This document shows positions 1 to 10,169 of a stretch of 64,000 bases of DNA, piece after piece (within the stretch, counting starts at the first letter, position 1; every line of letters starts with the position of its first letter). Location: NCBI GenBank assembly GCA_034440615.1, contig JAOTOM010005156.1, positions 298,501 through 362,500 of the forward strand, written 5' to 3'. Below the pieces are notes generated by a model. The model searched no databases and had not been told where the DNA came from. It saw only the letters and a program-made list of their open reading frames with translations. The position numbers and the translations under genes were made by a program. Origin of the DNA: Ashinkailepas kermadecensis (taxonomy: Eukaryota; Arthropoda; Thecostraca; Neolepadidae).

Positions 1-1889
1 AGAATCGCTCGGAAAGCTCGTGTGCAACTCGGACGAGTAAGAAGCGATCTTTCAGAAATTGTTGGATACAAATTCACATGTTCCCGCGGATTCCACATTG
101 TTTTGCCTTTGGCAAGATTCCGTGTCGCCAAGTGGAGTCATAGGCTGCTTCTATATCGAAGAAAATAGCCCCAAAATATTGTCTGCGCTTAAAAGCGACG
201 CGAATGCCGGTGTCAAGTGTTAAAAGATGATCAGTTGTACAGCGGTGCTTGATCCACACTGTGCGTTGTTAAACCAAAATCATGTTCTTTCAGAAACCAG
301 GTGAGTCGAACGTTCACAATTTTATTTCTAGGAGCTTATAGAGACAAGAGGTCAAAGCAATCGGTCGGTAGTACAATGGGTCTAAATCGCTCTTTCTTGG
401 TTTGAGTATGGGGACCACTATGGCGTCCCGCAAAGACTCCGGAAAGCAGCCTCCCTCCCATATTGTGTTCAGTGTAGCCAAAAGTACTTCAAGGACTTGT
501 ACAGGCAGATGTTTAAACATATAATTGTGTATTCAGTCAGGACCCTCTGCAACACTCTTTAGGCTTCTGATCGCCCGAAGGAAATGCTGAATGATTCGTT
601 ATCACATAGATGGTCAGGTGTGGAGAAGTCTTTGCCTCCAATTTGACTTTCTGGCGAAGAAATTGTTGGCAGTAGTTTCCATCTCCACTGCGGGCTGCTA
701 GGGCTTGGCCTATTTCCACAGCAACCTCAGCGGGGTGGGTCACATCAACACCAGACACGTTTAGCACGGGGAGACGGACCGCGTTATATTGACCAGCAAT
801 ACACTTTATATCAGACCATACTTGGGTCGTTGGGGTAAATCGGTTAATGGTAGATACGTACTCCCTCCACGACTTCCTCTTTGCTGCCCGTATAGTACGG
901 CGCGCTAAGGCTCGTGCCTTCTGAAAAGCAATTAAATTTACCTGGTTGCTATTGTTGTTGAATTTATTAAAAGCTCGTTTACGTGCTCGTATCGCGTCAC
1001 AGCATTCCCTTGACTACCACGGAACTGGAGTGCGACGTGGGGCACCAGAAGTTCGTGGAATGGAAGAGTTGGCCGAGTACAGGAGCATAGAAGTAAATTG
1101 TTCCACCGAAGGTGCACTTACATCAGCGTTGCTTGATAGGCAGGACTTCATAGTGTGCTCAAATTTCCCCCAGTCCGCTTTTCCCAAATTCCACCGTTGA
1201 GGCCTGCACCCAAGCATCACGCTGTCATTGTAGTGTATAAAGATGGGAAAATGGTCGCCATCAAGTGCGTCATCAGAAGCCGACCAGGTCATATAGTGCG
1301 CCAGAGAAGGGCTTACAAGACTCAGGTCGATCGCGGAGGTAAAACCAGATGGAAGCGTGAAGTGGGTGGCTGCACCAGTGTTTAAAAGGCAGAGGGCTTC
1401 GTCCAGAATACAACTCTTCACAGCTCGGACGCGATAATTTATGGATGCACATCCCCATGCGACGTGGTGAGCGTTGAAGTCGCCGAGGAGCAAGACAGGC
1501 TAGACCAGTTGGGACACCAGGCGTCTGAGCTCAACAGACAGCAGCAGCTGTCCAGGAGGAAGATAGATGGAGCATATTGCTATCGTGTGCCGGCGGAAGG
1601 TGACGGTTGCAGCAGCTGCTTGGAGAGAGGTATCCAGGGCTACCTCCTGGTAAAGAGTGTTATGGTGAACAGCTAAAAGCACACCTCCGTGCGCAATGGT
1701 CTCTGATGCCCCGTTTGTGTTGTTGTTGTTGTTGTAATACCCGAATAATTGTTTAGGTGGAGAGGAATGTGGTGGTAATTTTGTCTCTTGGAGATATACG
1801 ACCATCGGGCAGTGCTGGTTTAAAACTGTCTCGAGGTCGGCCATGTTTGTACGAACCCCTCCGCAGTCCCAATGTAAAATCACAGGCAT
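1..1889 (-). pseudogene. Non-LTR retrotransposon ORF2: endonuclease and reverse transcriptase, broken
   Basis: Reading from 1889 downward, an APE-type endonuclease comes first. It shows the catalytic motif LQETKL near residue 35, GDFNAHH (1490-1465) and DGDHFPI (about 1260), the usual E, D-N and D-H residues. A linker rich in KRA/ARR follows, then RT motifs PLYYRPIALTSCLYKLLE (near 340-390) and FFDIEAAYD (near 150), which is RT motif A with one catalytic D. The YxDD block would lie beyond position 1. In-frame stops occur near 1500 and 1014, more near 260-320, and the frame shifts near 525. It is therefore a dead copy. The style is that of I/jockey-group elements common in arthropods. It is the partner of the gag ORF at 2099-3317. 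Confidence 0.85.
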
Positions 1890-2098
1890 TAAAATGCTAG
1901 TTAAGGGTAGTAAAACAGCATAAAAAGGCGAAGTCGCCGACTGGAGTTGACTGGCGTGCTCAACTAAAATTGGCTGTCGACTCGAGCCTTCGTAGGCCGG
2001 GCGTACTCCCTAGAAACCACACCCAGCGAGTATTCCGCGACCGCGACCTCGGCGACCCACTCTCCGGGGATGATCCCGTCCAGGGCAATACACGTTTC

Positions 2099-3317
2099 TC
2101 AGCACGCGCCTACACGCGGCACCGGCGCCTGGGAAGAGTCGGCCAGGGACGCTGGTGGAGGGGCGTCTACCCTGGACAGGTTACCCCCGGGGCCGGTGCG
2201 CGGGACCGGTCCTCCACTCGTTGGCGGGGCGAGGGGGAGCGTGGAGAGCGTTCGGCCGGGGAGGAGGAGGGCGCATTTCTTCTTCTTCTTTTTTGGGGGA
2301 GGGGGAGGGGCTATTCCCGCAGCTGAAGATCCGGACGGACTCCCCACGTGCCTTCGCGGCGAAAGAGTGGCTGGTCTGGGAGCAACAGGCTTGTCCGCCC
2401 CTTGGCGGGCTGACGCACGTACTCTCTCCATTTCAGCAAGACGCGCTCGTTTCGCATCGCGGGCGCGTCTTTCGGTTTCCTGCCTCTGGAGGTTTACGTT
2501 CTGGAGTGGCAATTATCTGCCGGTGTTGGCATGGGGCAACGTCGGTGCAGATATTGAGCTCCGTAAGTCGGCCGGAAGTGGAGGTGATTTTGACCGGGAG
2601 GTGGTAGAAAGGGATTCAGTGTGATAACTCAGGTCTCGCTCCGGCAAGGAGGTGCAGGCGAGTCCAAAAGATCGTAGCAAATCACTAAGTTGGGAGAGAA
2701 ACTAAGAGGCGCTGGTAGGCTCTCGGTGAATGGCGACACGCTGTGTGCTTTTTACATTGCTTGCGTACGACACGCTGGGATGGGTATCCGCATATATTTC
2801 TCTCGCCTGCTGAAAACATATATTTCTAGAGCACTTCAGGGTTAGTATTTCCCTTTCTTTCACATTTACCGGACAGGCCTTGTCAAAGGCCGAGTGCGAT
2901 ACCTGTCCTTGGCCGCAATTGACGCACCACACGCTTTTCGCTTGTGTGTTCTACCACAGGACGGACGACCACGGCAGTACTGGGACTTCCCGTATCTCTG
3001 ACACGAGAAACATCGCATGGGGTTTGGAATAAAAACACGCACCTTCACATTGACATAGCCTACGTGTATTGTCGAGGGGAGGTCTGTAGAATTAAAAGTC
3101 AAGACAATGTTATTCGTCGCTTGTAGTTCTTTCCTCTCCTCACCTTGATCCTACGCGCTTCAATTACACCAAATTCTGCCGGGCCGTCGACAATGTCAGA
3201 GTCCAATACGTCCCTCAAATCGAAACAGTTTATCACACCTTTGGAATGATGCTTTATCTTATGTGGCTGAACTAAAATAGGTATAGTGACATCCCTCATC
3301 ACCTCTTTTTCCGACAT
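2099..3317 (-). pseudogene. Non-LTR retrotransposon ORF1 (gag-like, zinc knuckles), broken
   Basis: Starts with MSEKEVMRDVTIPILV at 3317. It contains a retrotransposon gag RNA-binding region (RVFIPNPMRCFSCQRYGKS near 3010, WCVNCGQGQVSHSAFDKACP near 2930), i.e. tandem cysteine knuckles, followed by the typical KEREI...CSRNICFQQAREIY helix. A frame change separates the two knuckle blocks near 2900 and a stop (TAA) lies near 2519. The C-terminal part is a basic, charged stretch then a proline/lysine tract (PPPPPKKKKKK near 2290). Known role: gag-like proteins bind element RNA. ORF2 begins about 210 bp downstream. Confidence 0.8.
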
Positions 3318-3691
3318 TAACTTTTAGTCGCTACAAGCAAGAAGAAGCAAGAAGCAAGAAGCAAGAAGAGATCCAGGAAGGTCCAAGGTTTGAGGCGAAG
3401 ACAAACCTGTAGCAGCAGAAGCAGCCAAGACACGAAGAGATCCAGGGACCCTAGAGGAGCACTCCTGCGAATCTAGAAGGAAAACCTCCCTCACCATATC
3501 CCCAACTACTCTCTGTTTCCTAACTAACCTTTACCCCCAGGAAGAAACCTAACGGTGACGAGCCCACTGTCTTGGGCCATTGCGGCCGGGGCAGGGACCG
3601 AGCGAAAGCTCGGTCCAGGGTGCAACGAATCCGGGTAATTCTTCAGTCAGGAGGGACACTTGCGGGGGGTGGGACCAAACCCTTACACACC
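3318..3691. other. Junction between two head-to-head retroelements; leader sequence
   Basis: No coding exon seen. It holds a short GAAGCAA-type purine repeat (3340-3370) and GC-rich sequence with AGGGACCGAGCGAAAGCTCG at 3591, a small hairpin. It probably contains the 5' leaders of both flanking elements, which start within 400 bp of each other in opposite directions. Confidence 0.5.
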
Positions 3692-4303
3692 ATGGCGTCT
3701 GCCGCCAGCACCACACAAGGCACCTACCTAGTAGGTACGTACACAGAAACAGGACACAACATCACGCAGGAGTCTCCTTTCCCTATCGAGAGGACACTCA
3801 GACACCTTCTTAATTCAACACACTTCAAGGTCCACAAGCATACCACACACATCATAGTCGAAACACAGAGCAGCGCGGACACACAAACCCTACTGACCAC
3901 AACCACCTTCAACCAGCGCTGCTCCTTCACGTTACACCACGCCTTGAACACCAGCCGGGGCTACATTCGCGCCCCAGAGCTGGATAACTTGCCACTTGAC
4001 AGCATCGCCGCACTATTCGACGCCTCAGCCCTCCTGAACGCCACAACCACAATCAGCCAAATTAAACGGGAGGCACGCTCGACTCACAAAATTATACTAC
4101 TGACCTTCAACTCACCACACATACCATCACACGTACACATACACAAGACCTACGAGGTCCGCCTCTACGTGCCTCTACCACTACGGTGCCGGTTCTGTCT
4201 GCGTTATGGACATGGCGAACGCCATGGTCGCCAAACACCACAACACAGGAGCAGGGCCTGGCTGAGGGGAGCGTGCTCTCACCGAGCCTCTTCATCATCA
4301 TGA
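3692..4303 (+). pseudogene. Second non-LTR element, ORF1 (gag-like) truncated by deletion
   Basis: The start is the ATG at 3692 in a good context (ACCATGG), MASAASTTQGTYLVGTYTE. The frame is open upstream to 3572, but that stretch looks like leader. The protein has the usual gag RRM-like region and then RLYVPLPLRCRFCLRYGHG, the first half of a CCHC zinc knuckle. Directly after the knuckle the sequence changes to DNA that encodes RT motif B in another frame, so the rest of gag, the endonuclease and the first half of RT are missing. The tail to 4303 is therefore out-of-frame RT sequence. Confidence 0.8.
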
Positions 4304-6090
4304 TCAACGACATACTTGCTGACCACACTGACACTTCACTTCAGTACTCACTTTTCGCGGACGACATAGCCATTTGGACAACATCACAATGCTTCCTTAA
4401 AGCTGAAAAAAACAATTCAAGCAGGACTATAGTCAAGCAGGACTATACCACATTGCAAAGTGGTGCAAAACTTTGGGGCTTAACCATGTCCGCAGAAAAA
4501 TCGGCCACCGTCACATATAGTCGTCTCTGCCCAACACCCAAAACTCTACTTAAAATCGATGGCAAAGCCATCCAACAGGTGAAATGCTTCAAGTTCTTCG
4601 GAGTACATTTAGACGAAAAACTCAGTTTCAACACCCACATCACCATCATCTCAAAGCGATGTGCGAAGCGCGCCAACATACTGCGAGCACTTGCAGGCAC
4701 AGACTGGGGCGGAGACAGGAAAACACTACTGCGACTGTACACATCAATCATACGACTCATACTAGAATACAACAGCATCATTTTTGCCACCATTTCAGAA
4801 AGCCAGAGCCGAAAATTAGAAATCATCCAAAACAGCTGCATCAGAGTAGCCACAGGTGCCCTACGCACCACACCGATAGCCAGTCTACTAGTGGACTCAA
4901 ACACGCCCCCACTCCACGACCGGAGGACACAACAGCTGTGCCGCTACCACATCAAAGTCAAGTCCATCAAAAATTATCCAGCACAGCGCTGCTTTACGCC
5001 TGATAGATACGACAAGAGCTGATTTGCGCGCAAGCTTCCACCATATAGCATTCAAATTTCCACGGCTCTCTCAGATCTAAACTTCGCAATGCCATCCACT
5101 GCAACTCGACCGCCCACTAGGCAATTTTGGACTTTCAGTCAACCAAAGGTCAAGTACTTGATCTCGGAAAAGAAATCCACTACCACATCGGCGGAAATTC
5201 TTGGCCTCTTCCACAAGTTCGCCGATGACAACAAACAAAAATCACTGGTATTCACGGATGGGTCGAAACATGAGGCAAAGGTAGGCATCGGCATCACTGG
5301 ACCAGGTCTCAGACTTTCAAAGCGTCTACCGGATAACTTCTTCATCTACTCCGCTGAAGCAATGGCCATTTTGGCCGCTATCACCATTCTCATGAGACGT
5401 AAAGCTAGAAACGTAGTAATTTGCTCAGACTCCAAATCTGTCCTCCAGTCAATTACTAACACCCACGACTGTCCACATCACTTCATTGATAAAATCCAAC
5501 AACTCGTGGCCCATAACGTAAATAAGAACTTTTCCTTCCTCTGGATTCCGGGCCACGCCAACATCCCAGGTAACGAAAAAAAAGACCGGCTCGCAAAGCA
5601 AGCCTTAGCATTGAACACTTACCTTAGCATGGAATATTCGGTAGACGACTGCAAAGCACTCCTACAACGCCACATTCGCCAACATCAACAGAACAAATGG
5701 ACACAACACAACTCAACACAACACAAATCCCACCACACCCACGCCATCAAACCAACAATAGGTACATGGAACTCATCAAATCAATCTCACCGACAAAAAG
5801 AGGTCATCCTCACTAGACTTAGAACCGGTTGCACAAAACTAACGCAACCTCAATCAGAGGGTGACCAATATACAACACCGCACTGCGGCACCTGCAACAC
5901 CACGTTAAGCATAAGCCACATCCTGCTAGAATGTAGTAGCTTTAGCTCCCAAAGACAACCACTTAAGGCATTCTGCCAAAAAGAGGGCATCACCCTATCG
6001 CTTCCATCGCTTCTCGGTGACAATCACCCAGAACTCCTTCAATTGCTATTTGAATATCTGTATGCCACACAACTAGCAGGAGCATTGTAG
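4186..6090 (+). pseudogene. Second non-LTR element, RT C-terminal half plus RNase H, one stop
   Basis: Frame-1 coding region. From about 4230 it shows RT motif B (QGLAEGSVLSPSLF), the catalytic motif C (SLFADDIAIW) and a motif E-like FFGVHLDEKLSF, then the thumb. One in-frame TGA at 5020-5022 interrupts it; the frame is otherwise open to 6090. An RNase H domain follows at about 5240-5640 with all expected acidic residues: FTDGSK, SAEAMAI, CSDSKS and WIPGHANIPGNEKKDRLAKQ. The C-terminus holds an HCCH-like zinc motif, CGTCNTTLSISHILLEC. RT plus RNase H plus gag knuckles points to an I-clade-like element. The missing 5' part of ORF2 marks it as a deletion derivative. Confidence 0.85.
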
Positions 6091-6154
6091 GCACCACACC
6101 ACGAACACTCACATCAACTCGCAATGCATGACCGCGAAACACTCGAAGGAAACA

Positions 6155-6430
6155 CGTAAATAGCCATTCCCGCTTGGCGTCGGACGTACATGAGCCGATT
6201 TGCTTCTCAATTAGAAATAAATGGCTATCCAGCGGTGCCGTCGGAAGTAGATGAACCGACTTGCTTTAGGAAAACATAAACAAAAAATAAAAATAAAAAT
6301 TAGCATAACGTAAAACGACTACCCAGAGGAGCCATCGGACGTAGATGAGCCGATTTGCCTAGCAACTCATAACGTAAACGGCTACCCAGAGGTACAGCGG
6401 ACATAGAAGAGCCGAATTGCAAAACACCGT
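6155..6430 (+). repeat. 3'UTR tandem repeat of the second non-LTR element, about four copies
   Basis: Four diverged copies of a roughly 48-bp unit, each with a core like GGACGTAGATGAGCCGATTT preceded by GGCTACCCAGAGG. They begin near 6155, 6219, 6315 and 6378, with an A-rich spacer at 6275-6305. The unit lies directly downstream of the RNase H stop codon, so it is most simply the element's 3'UTR. Conserved TCGGACGTAGATGA..CGA could form a short stem. Confidence 0.7.
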
Positions 6431-6689
6431 ACTAACCCAACTGACAACCCTGCATGGCATGCTTAGACTAACCCGCTACGAACAACTAAAACGCGGCAGC
6501 CGGCGTGATAGGCGGTGTGAACAATTACCTCCTTGTTCGCACGGTAAAGATCCCTCGGTGCTCTTCGATAAGAGTAGGCTAAAGCCGGCACCCTGGCAAA
6601 ATCAACTTCTCGTCACTCTCACAACACCCCCAACCCCACCCAAAACTACAAATTATTTTGAGGAGGAGTAAAGTAAAACTAAACCATTT
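6431..6689. other. Probable 3' tail of second element, no gene seen
   Basis: Moderately GC-rich sequence without a recognisable product. It may be the extreme 3' end of the plus-strand element; no poly(A) or (TAA)n tail and no target-site duplication could be identified. Confidence 0.35.
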
Positions 6690-7310
6690 AGACATCAGGG
6701 AACTGCCCCCAACCCAGACCCTCGCCTTCAGCACCTAAAATATCACGCAAACTAACGTAAAAATTCCTGAACGTAAATGTCCACTTGCCTGCACTTTGAT
6801 CACAGACGCTCGCTTTATAGACAGACATGTAACGTACCCGCTTTAAAGGCGGCGCAAATGACCTTCATGGTCCGGCACGCCTAAACAAATCACTCTCCCC
6901 CCCCCATCCCTCATCTTGTCCTGATCTCTCACATGGTAAGTAAATTATGTTGCTTATAGAGTATTCTTGGCGTCGTAAACGTTCCGAAATTCTACCTCGA
7001 TTCCTCCATCTCGTAGCTTTTCGCATCTGGCGACGTCTCCAAATTTGTCCCACCCACGCTTCCGCTCAAAGGGCGAAAGAGCAGACAAACTTCTTCCAGG
7101 GTCACTCGATTTCAGTATTAGTATTGGCGGCGATGTCAACTGAGGTTCCGAACTGATACTCCGAGCTACCTTCCCGCTATGAGAAGCAGTGGTAGTCACA
7201 ACGGGACGGGGAGAGAGACGTGCAGGGCGGTATGCCTCTGCAGGTGTTGGGTCAGTGGTTTGGTTCCTGCTTGAAGGGCCAGGAGTGTTTTTAGTTTTTG
7301 GAAATGCCAT
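6690..7310 (-). pseudogene. Gag-like ORF1 N-terminal fragment of a third retroelement
   Basis: Minus-strand ATG at 7310-7308 opens a frame MAFPKTKNTPGPSSRNQTTD with a low-complexity, proline/serine-rich N-terminus. It is followed by LSALSPFERKRGWDKFGDVA and RCEKLRDGGIEVEF, the pattern typical of the start of the gag RNA-binding domain in I/jockey-type ORF1. The frame breaks near 6950; similarity to a second copy at 30650-31020 continues to about 6700. No downstream ORF2 is present, so it is a 5' fragment. Assignment is by pattern only. Confidence 0.5.
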
Positions 7311-8661
7311 ATGATGTATTTTATTTTTGCCCCGCGGACGTCCCAACACACTGGGGTCCTACTGGTGGGGACGCCTGTGCCTCGCAGGCGGGAGGACGTC
7401 AGACGCCCGCCGAGCTATACGGGGCAGGCGGCGCCTTCGCCCGGCCGGGAGAGAGAGACTCACCACCCCGACCGGGCTCCAGCACCACCCACCCCTTGAT
7501 CCCTGCCGGCCAGGCCAGTAAGCAATGGGACGAAGTCCAGACCCCCGACCTGAGGCGACAAGCCACTTGGTCCGTATGGGGCCATACTAACCCGCCCGCC
7601 CCTCTGGGATATCAGGACCAAAGAGGCGTGTTACTCCCCCCTCGCAACTAGCGCCGTACGACGGGGGACCTCAGCCTCCAGGACTCCGTCAACCACGGGG
7701 GATGGGACGAGGGGGCGCGACTACCCCGATAAAACTGAGCTGGTGGGTAGGACCGGGAAAGTTGTCCTACCTGCTCATAGTAGGAAGAGTTCCTGTTGCA
7801 GGGCTAGGTGAAGGACATTGATGCTGAAGTGAGATGGACATTGGAATGGGTGCGTATGGATGGAAGGACGAGGAGGCACACTTAGTCTGACCCCTCACCA
7901 GTGGACCGGTGGACTGGCCCGCCGGGTGGCGTGGTTGCATGTTATAGGTCGGTGCCAGAATGGCGCGGTCAACAGCGATTGGTCGAAAGTACTTCCGACC
8001 TGGCCTCTCGTCGCACGCTCGCATCACCTGGTACCGAGGTGCCGCGGGTGTGTCAATGACAGTTTCGGTCGGGGAGGAATGTGCCGACGAAGTCAACATC
8101 TCACAGCCGACCGGCGCCACGGCGGCCCGTCGCGTCTCAACAGTTCAGGTCAGCGCGCAGGCAGGTGCCGACCAAATGCCTGGGATCCGCTCAGAGCTCG
8201 GATCACAGGATACATGGGAGCCAAATGCATTGGAAATATGGGGGTTAGAAACTAACTCCGTTACATAACTGCATACAGGCGTAGTTACATTCAGCTGACA
8301 ATAGCCGGACAATGGTAGCCAATGCTAGTTGTTAGGTTCACCATGAAGATACGACAATGAAGCAGAAACGGGCACCTTCAGATAGCGGACCAAGAAAACG
8401 TACCGCATCAAAGTCTAAGGACGAAAATGACGCAAGGCTCGTTCCCACGCAAATGACCTTTTTCACACGGTGATCTTTACCAACGGTTTGGGTCACAATG
8501 ATACGACAGAACATGAAGCAGCATTTGGAGATTTATTGGACTCACATAATCCCGTGAGCACGATGTAAAAGCCGGCTGCCGGTCAGACTTAAACCGGCCA
8601 CCTGTCACACCGAGCAGACGTCCTGGCAGGCGCGTCAGCCACAGCTGTGCTGTTGACTTAC
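7311..8661. other. Intron 8 sequence, GC-rich at 7320-7720, no gene seen
   Basis: Several overlapping open frames exist only because the segment is GC-rich. None has a recognisable domain and none matches the HEATR5 segment expected after exon 8. Part of it may be the leader of the gag fragment at 6690-7310. Confidence 0.5.
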
Positions 8662-8809
8662 CTATGGTGACCTGTTTGTTGATGATGGCCACCAGCTCCT
8701 TACAGGCGGCGAACTGCGTCTTCTCGCCGAGCATGCGTCCCAGCGTGGAGTGTAGGATGTAGAGGACGCACTTGCGCACGTACACGGAGTCGACGTGTGT
8801 GACGGCCGC
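8662..8809 (-). CDS. HEATR5: HEATR5 exon 8 (last exon in window)
   Basis: 148 nt, phase 0 in and phase 1 out. It encodes AAVTHVDSVYVRKCVLYILH, then STLGRMLGEKTQFAACKELV and AIINKQVTI. The family segment is ..TH..AVY.RRCV.FILR.T.G..LGEK.Q..AAKE. The acceptor is GTCGTCAG before 8809 and the donor is CATAG|GTAAGTC after 8662. No following exon (family motif near QHVLVCALQELG) was found between here and position 1, so intron 8 exceeds 8.6 kb and holds three retroelement remnants. Confidence 0.91.
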
Positions 8810-9034
8810 CTGACGACAAGTAGCTGGTCAGCGTGGCGCGCCAGGTCATGTCAGCTCAGATCAGTGCCACACTACAAGCCAGGACAGCACCAGGTGACGC
8901 ACGTCAACACTGGCAATCACAATTTCCGGTAGCGTGAGCACCCCGGGCATCAGTATACTGTGACGAACTCAACGTCTCGAGAACGCATTAATCATCAGGT
9001 GTGGTCAGCCAGCCAGCCAGCAGTGTGCAGAATC

Positions 9035-9211
9035 CCTGCCCACTCGAGGTACCTAATCACAGCATGTACCCTGTCTACTCGAGGTACGTAACCGCAGCAT
9101 GTACCTATCCTTGTCTACTCGAGGTATCTAACCGTGGCATGTACCTAACCGCGGCATGTACCTGTCCATGTCTACTCGAGGTACCTACCTGTGTTTACTC
9201 GAGGTACTTAC
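9035..9211. repeat. Degenerate repeat with CTCGAGGTAC cores abutting the exon 7 donor
   Basis: At least five copies of a 20-40 bp unit containing CTACTCGAGGTAC, alternating with a GGCATGTACCT module. On the gene strand the unit reads GGTA(A/G)GTACCTCGAG, so the true exon 7 donor GTAAGT (9211-9206) is the outermost member of a set of donor-like motifs. It lies wholly in intron 7. Confidence 0.7.
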
Positions 9212-9310
9212 CCGTGGACTGGCGGCCAGCTCCAGAATGTGTCTGATCAGCGCCGGTAGATGTCTCTCCAGCCACAGACCGCCCAGACACTCCACCAACA
9301 CCACGTACGA
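9212..9310 (-). CDS. HEATR5: HEATR5 exon 7, flanked by duplicated acceptor and a donor-edge repeat
   Basis: 99 nt, phase 0 at both ends, coding for SYVVLVECLGGLWLERHLPA followed by LIRHILELAASPR. The family equivalent is AYVVFV..LGG.WLER......L.H.L.L...PR. The acceptor is CATCCACAG before 9310 and the donor is CCACGG|GTAAGT after 9212. A second copy of the acceptor with the first five codons (reading SFVVL) lies 46 bp upstream, at 9357. Immediately downstream of the donor, a degenerate repeat copies the motif GTACCTCGAG several times. Confidence 0.92.
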
Positions 9311-9390
9311 CTGTGGATGGGCAGTCGTCAGGTACCGGCCACAACACCACGAACGACTGTGGATGAGCAGATATCAGGTACCGGCCACAG
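9299..9390. repeat. 46-bp duplication of the exon 7 acceptor region
   Basis: Two copies of ACCACG(T/A)ACGACTGTGGATG, each followed by a GG-TACCGGCCA module, start at about 9299 and 9345. The first contains the real acceptor and first codons of exon 7, the second an intact CCACAG acceptor with codons for SFVVL. 46 bp is not a multiple of three. Confidence 0.75.
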
Positions 9391-9978
9391 CCACACTGTT
9401 GTGCGCACAGTTGGCAACACCACATGCATGCGAGGTGAAGAGGGCCAGTCAGCAACAAGCCACCACACACACAATATACCGCTGTGACTGTGACTATTAT
9501 CGCAGACCATTCACATCCCAAACCGCAGCGAGGTAGAAGACCATGAATGTACGAGGGTGTCGAGGAACCTGTGATCCGAGGCGTTGCAGGGATCTGTAGA
9601 AGGAACGTGGGCTGGACAAGGTTCATGGGGACCGAATGTGGAGGGCTACGGGTGCCTGGAGAAACGAAAAGTCATTGGATATTGATATGGTACAGATATG
9701 TAGATAACATCTGTTTCTGATCCAGGAAAACGTACGAATACAGCGTGAAAGATTGGCACACAAGCCGCAGTGGCTTGAATATCAGGCTCTTTTTCTCATA
9801 TCACTCGTGCAAGCACACACGTACGCACACGAACACAAACACACACACACATACATACACTATTCTGACGTGTGCGGCACATTTAGCCACGACAAATACC
9901 ACTGAGACCGCCGCTGGGGAACCACCCTCGCCGACCTCTCACGTGTCAGCTTCTGCTCGCCACCGCGCCAATGTTAAC

Positions 9979-9979
<1 letters not shown>
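9391..9979. other. Intron 6, proximal part, no gene seen
   Basis: Mixed-composition intronic sequence with a short CACA-rich stretch at 9815-9860 running up to the TA repeat. No exon or domain recognised. Confidence 0.5.

Positions 9980-10046
<67 letters not shown>
9980..10046. repeat. (TA)n microsatellite
   Basis: About 30 uninterrupted TA dinucleotides. It lies within intron 6 next to the 3' end of the decayed element at 10.2-14.0 kb. Confidence 0.95.
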
Positions 10047-10169
10047 TGTGCTGGCTCTGCCCCGTTATGGTGAAAAAAACCGATGGAATGGAACACATTT
10101 GAAAGGAATATCCTGTCATATGTCCATTGCCAGTTTTCACGTCAGAATCATGAATAAGAAGCTGTAGCT

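Noticed and set aside
2070..2624. Plus-strand 150-184 residue frames
   Set aside because: They mirror the gag C-terminus of the minus-strand retroelement and are shadows of it.
1..8661. Exon 9 of HEATR5
   Set aside because: Looked for the expected family motif (near QHVLVCALQELG) on the minus strand and found only retroelement remnants and unrecognised sequence.
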